From assembly GCA_965371225.1 (NCBI GenBank), contig CBDUXP010000026.1, forward strand, positions 1 through 52,048: DNA of 52,048 nt, written 5' to 3'. Numbering within the stretch: the first letter of the stretch is position 1; every line of letters starts with the position of its first letter. Shown here piece after piece: positions 51,995-52,048 of the stretch. The position numbers and the translations under genes are program-made. The stretch comes from CBDUXP01 sp965371225 [NCBI: uncultured bacterium] (GTDB taxonomy: Bacteria; Abyssobacteria; SURF-5; CBDUXP01). A model generated the notes under the pieces. That model saw only the letters and a list, made by a program, of their open reading frames with translations. It ran no database searches and was not told the origin of the DNA.

Positions 51995-52048
51995 GCCGTT
52001 CCTACGCCGGTATTACCCGGTTCAGGTTCGAAGGGTTGGCGCCGCTGC
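51995..52048 (-). promoter_or_regulatory. TPP riboswitch, 3' half (cut by the window edge)
   Basis: On the minus strand the run contains ACCCTTCGAACCTG, then ACCGGGTAATACCGGCGTAGGAA. These match the J2/4 and P4-P5 pyrophosphate-binding half of the thi-box (THI element). The 5' half with the CTGAGA core lies beyond the window. It controls the thiS-thiG-thiE-thiC operon. Confidence 0.9.

Overview
This is a very GC-rich chromosome segment (by eye around two-thirds to 70 % GC) from a Gram-negative-type bacterium. It carries an LpxL/HtrB-like acyltransferase, an Slt-type lytic transglycosylase, a lipoprotein with a peptidoglycan-binding domain and several proteins with Sec signal peptides. Many start codons sit 6-9 nt behind a TANNNT -10 box with no ribosome-binding site, so leaderless transcripts appear common. 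Metallophosphatase-PQQ fusions, families of short palindromes in the spacers and many unfamiliar secreted proteins suggest an uncultured or little-studied phylum (Hydrogenedentota- or Planctomycetes-like). The sequence alone does not settle the taxonomy.

Layout. 1-9.9 kb: the end of a TauD-like dioxygenase, a lipoprotein, a methyltransferase, a DUF402 protein, a TPR/DUF4034 protein, the CstA transporter, an anchored alpha/beta hydrolase and a lytic transglycosylase. 9.9-19.5 kb, minus strand: a tightly coupled seven-gene operon (alpha/beta hydrolase, signal-peptide nucleotidyltransferase, GH3 acyl-adenylate/amide synthetase, methyltransferase, second alpha/beta hydrolase, lysophospholipid acyltransferase, enolase-superfamily epimerase) behind an ABC exporter pair. 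It looks like an unassigned lipid or acyl-amide pathway. 19.6-38.6 kb: Fpg glycosylase, a PIG-L deacetylase, two coupled metallophosphatase/PQQ proteins, a two-gene hsp20 operon with a sigma-54-like promoter, an FKBP isomerase, hydrolases, NnrU, a DUF488 fusion, crotonase, MFS and NiCoT-type transporters, and a 51-residue ribbon-helix-helix-like protein on the minus strand.

38.6-48.7 kb is a plastic zone. Its spacers are packed with palindromes that share a CCCCTAC border and with degenerate ACGGAT-type repeats. Three paralogues of an unrecognised protein family (starting M-P/A-Y-R) are dispersed through it. At its end, an AT-richer gene for an ATPase with a C-terminal TIR domain lies between two copies of a 19-bp direct repeat, the first of which is the 3' end of the neighbouring gene. 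This looks like a precisely inserted single-gene anti-phage cassette and is the most striking feature of the window.

48.7-52.0 kb, minus strand: a thiS-thiG-thiE-thiC thiamine operon behind a TPP riboswitch (cut by the window edge) and a terminator hairpin. ThiS ends in GGG-Arg-Ala instead of the usual Gly-Gly. No tRNA, rRNA, CRISPR array, transposase or integrase was seen.
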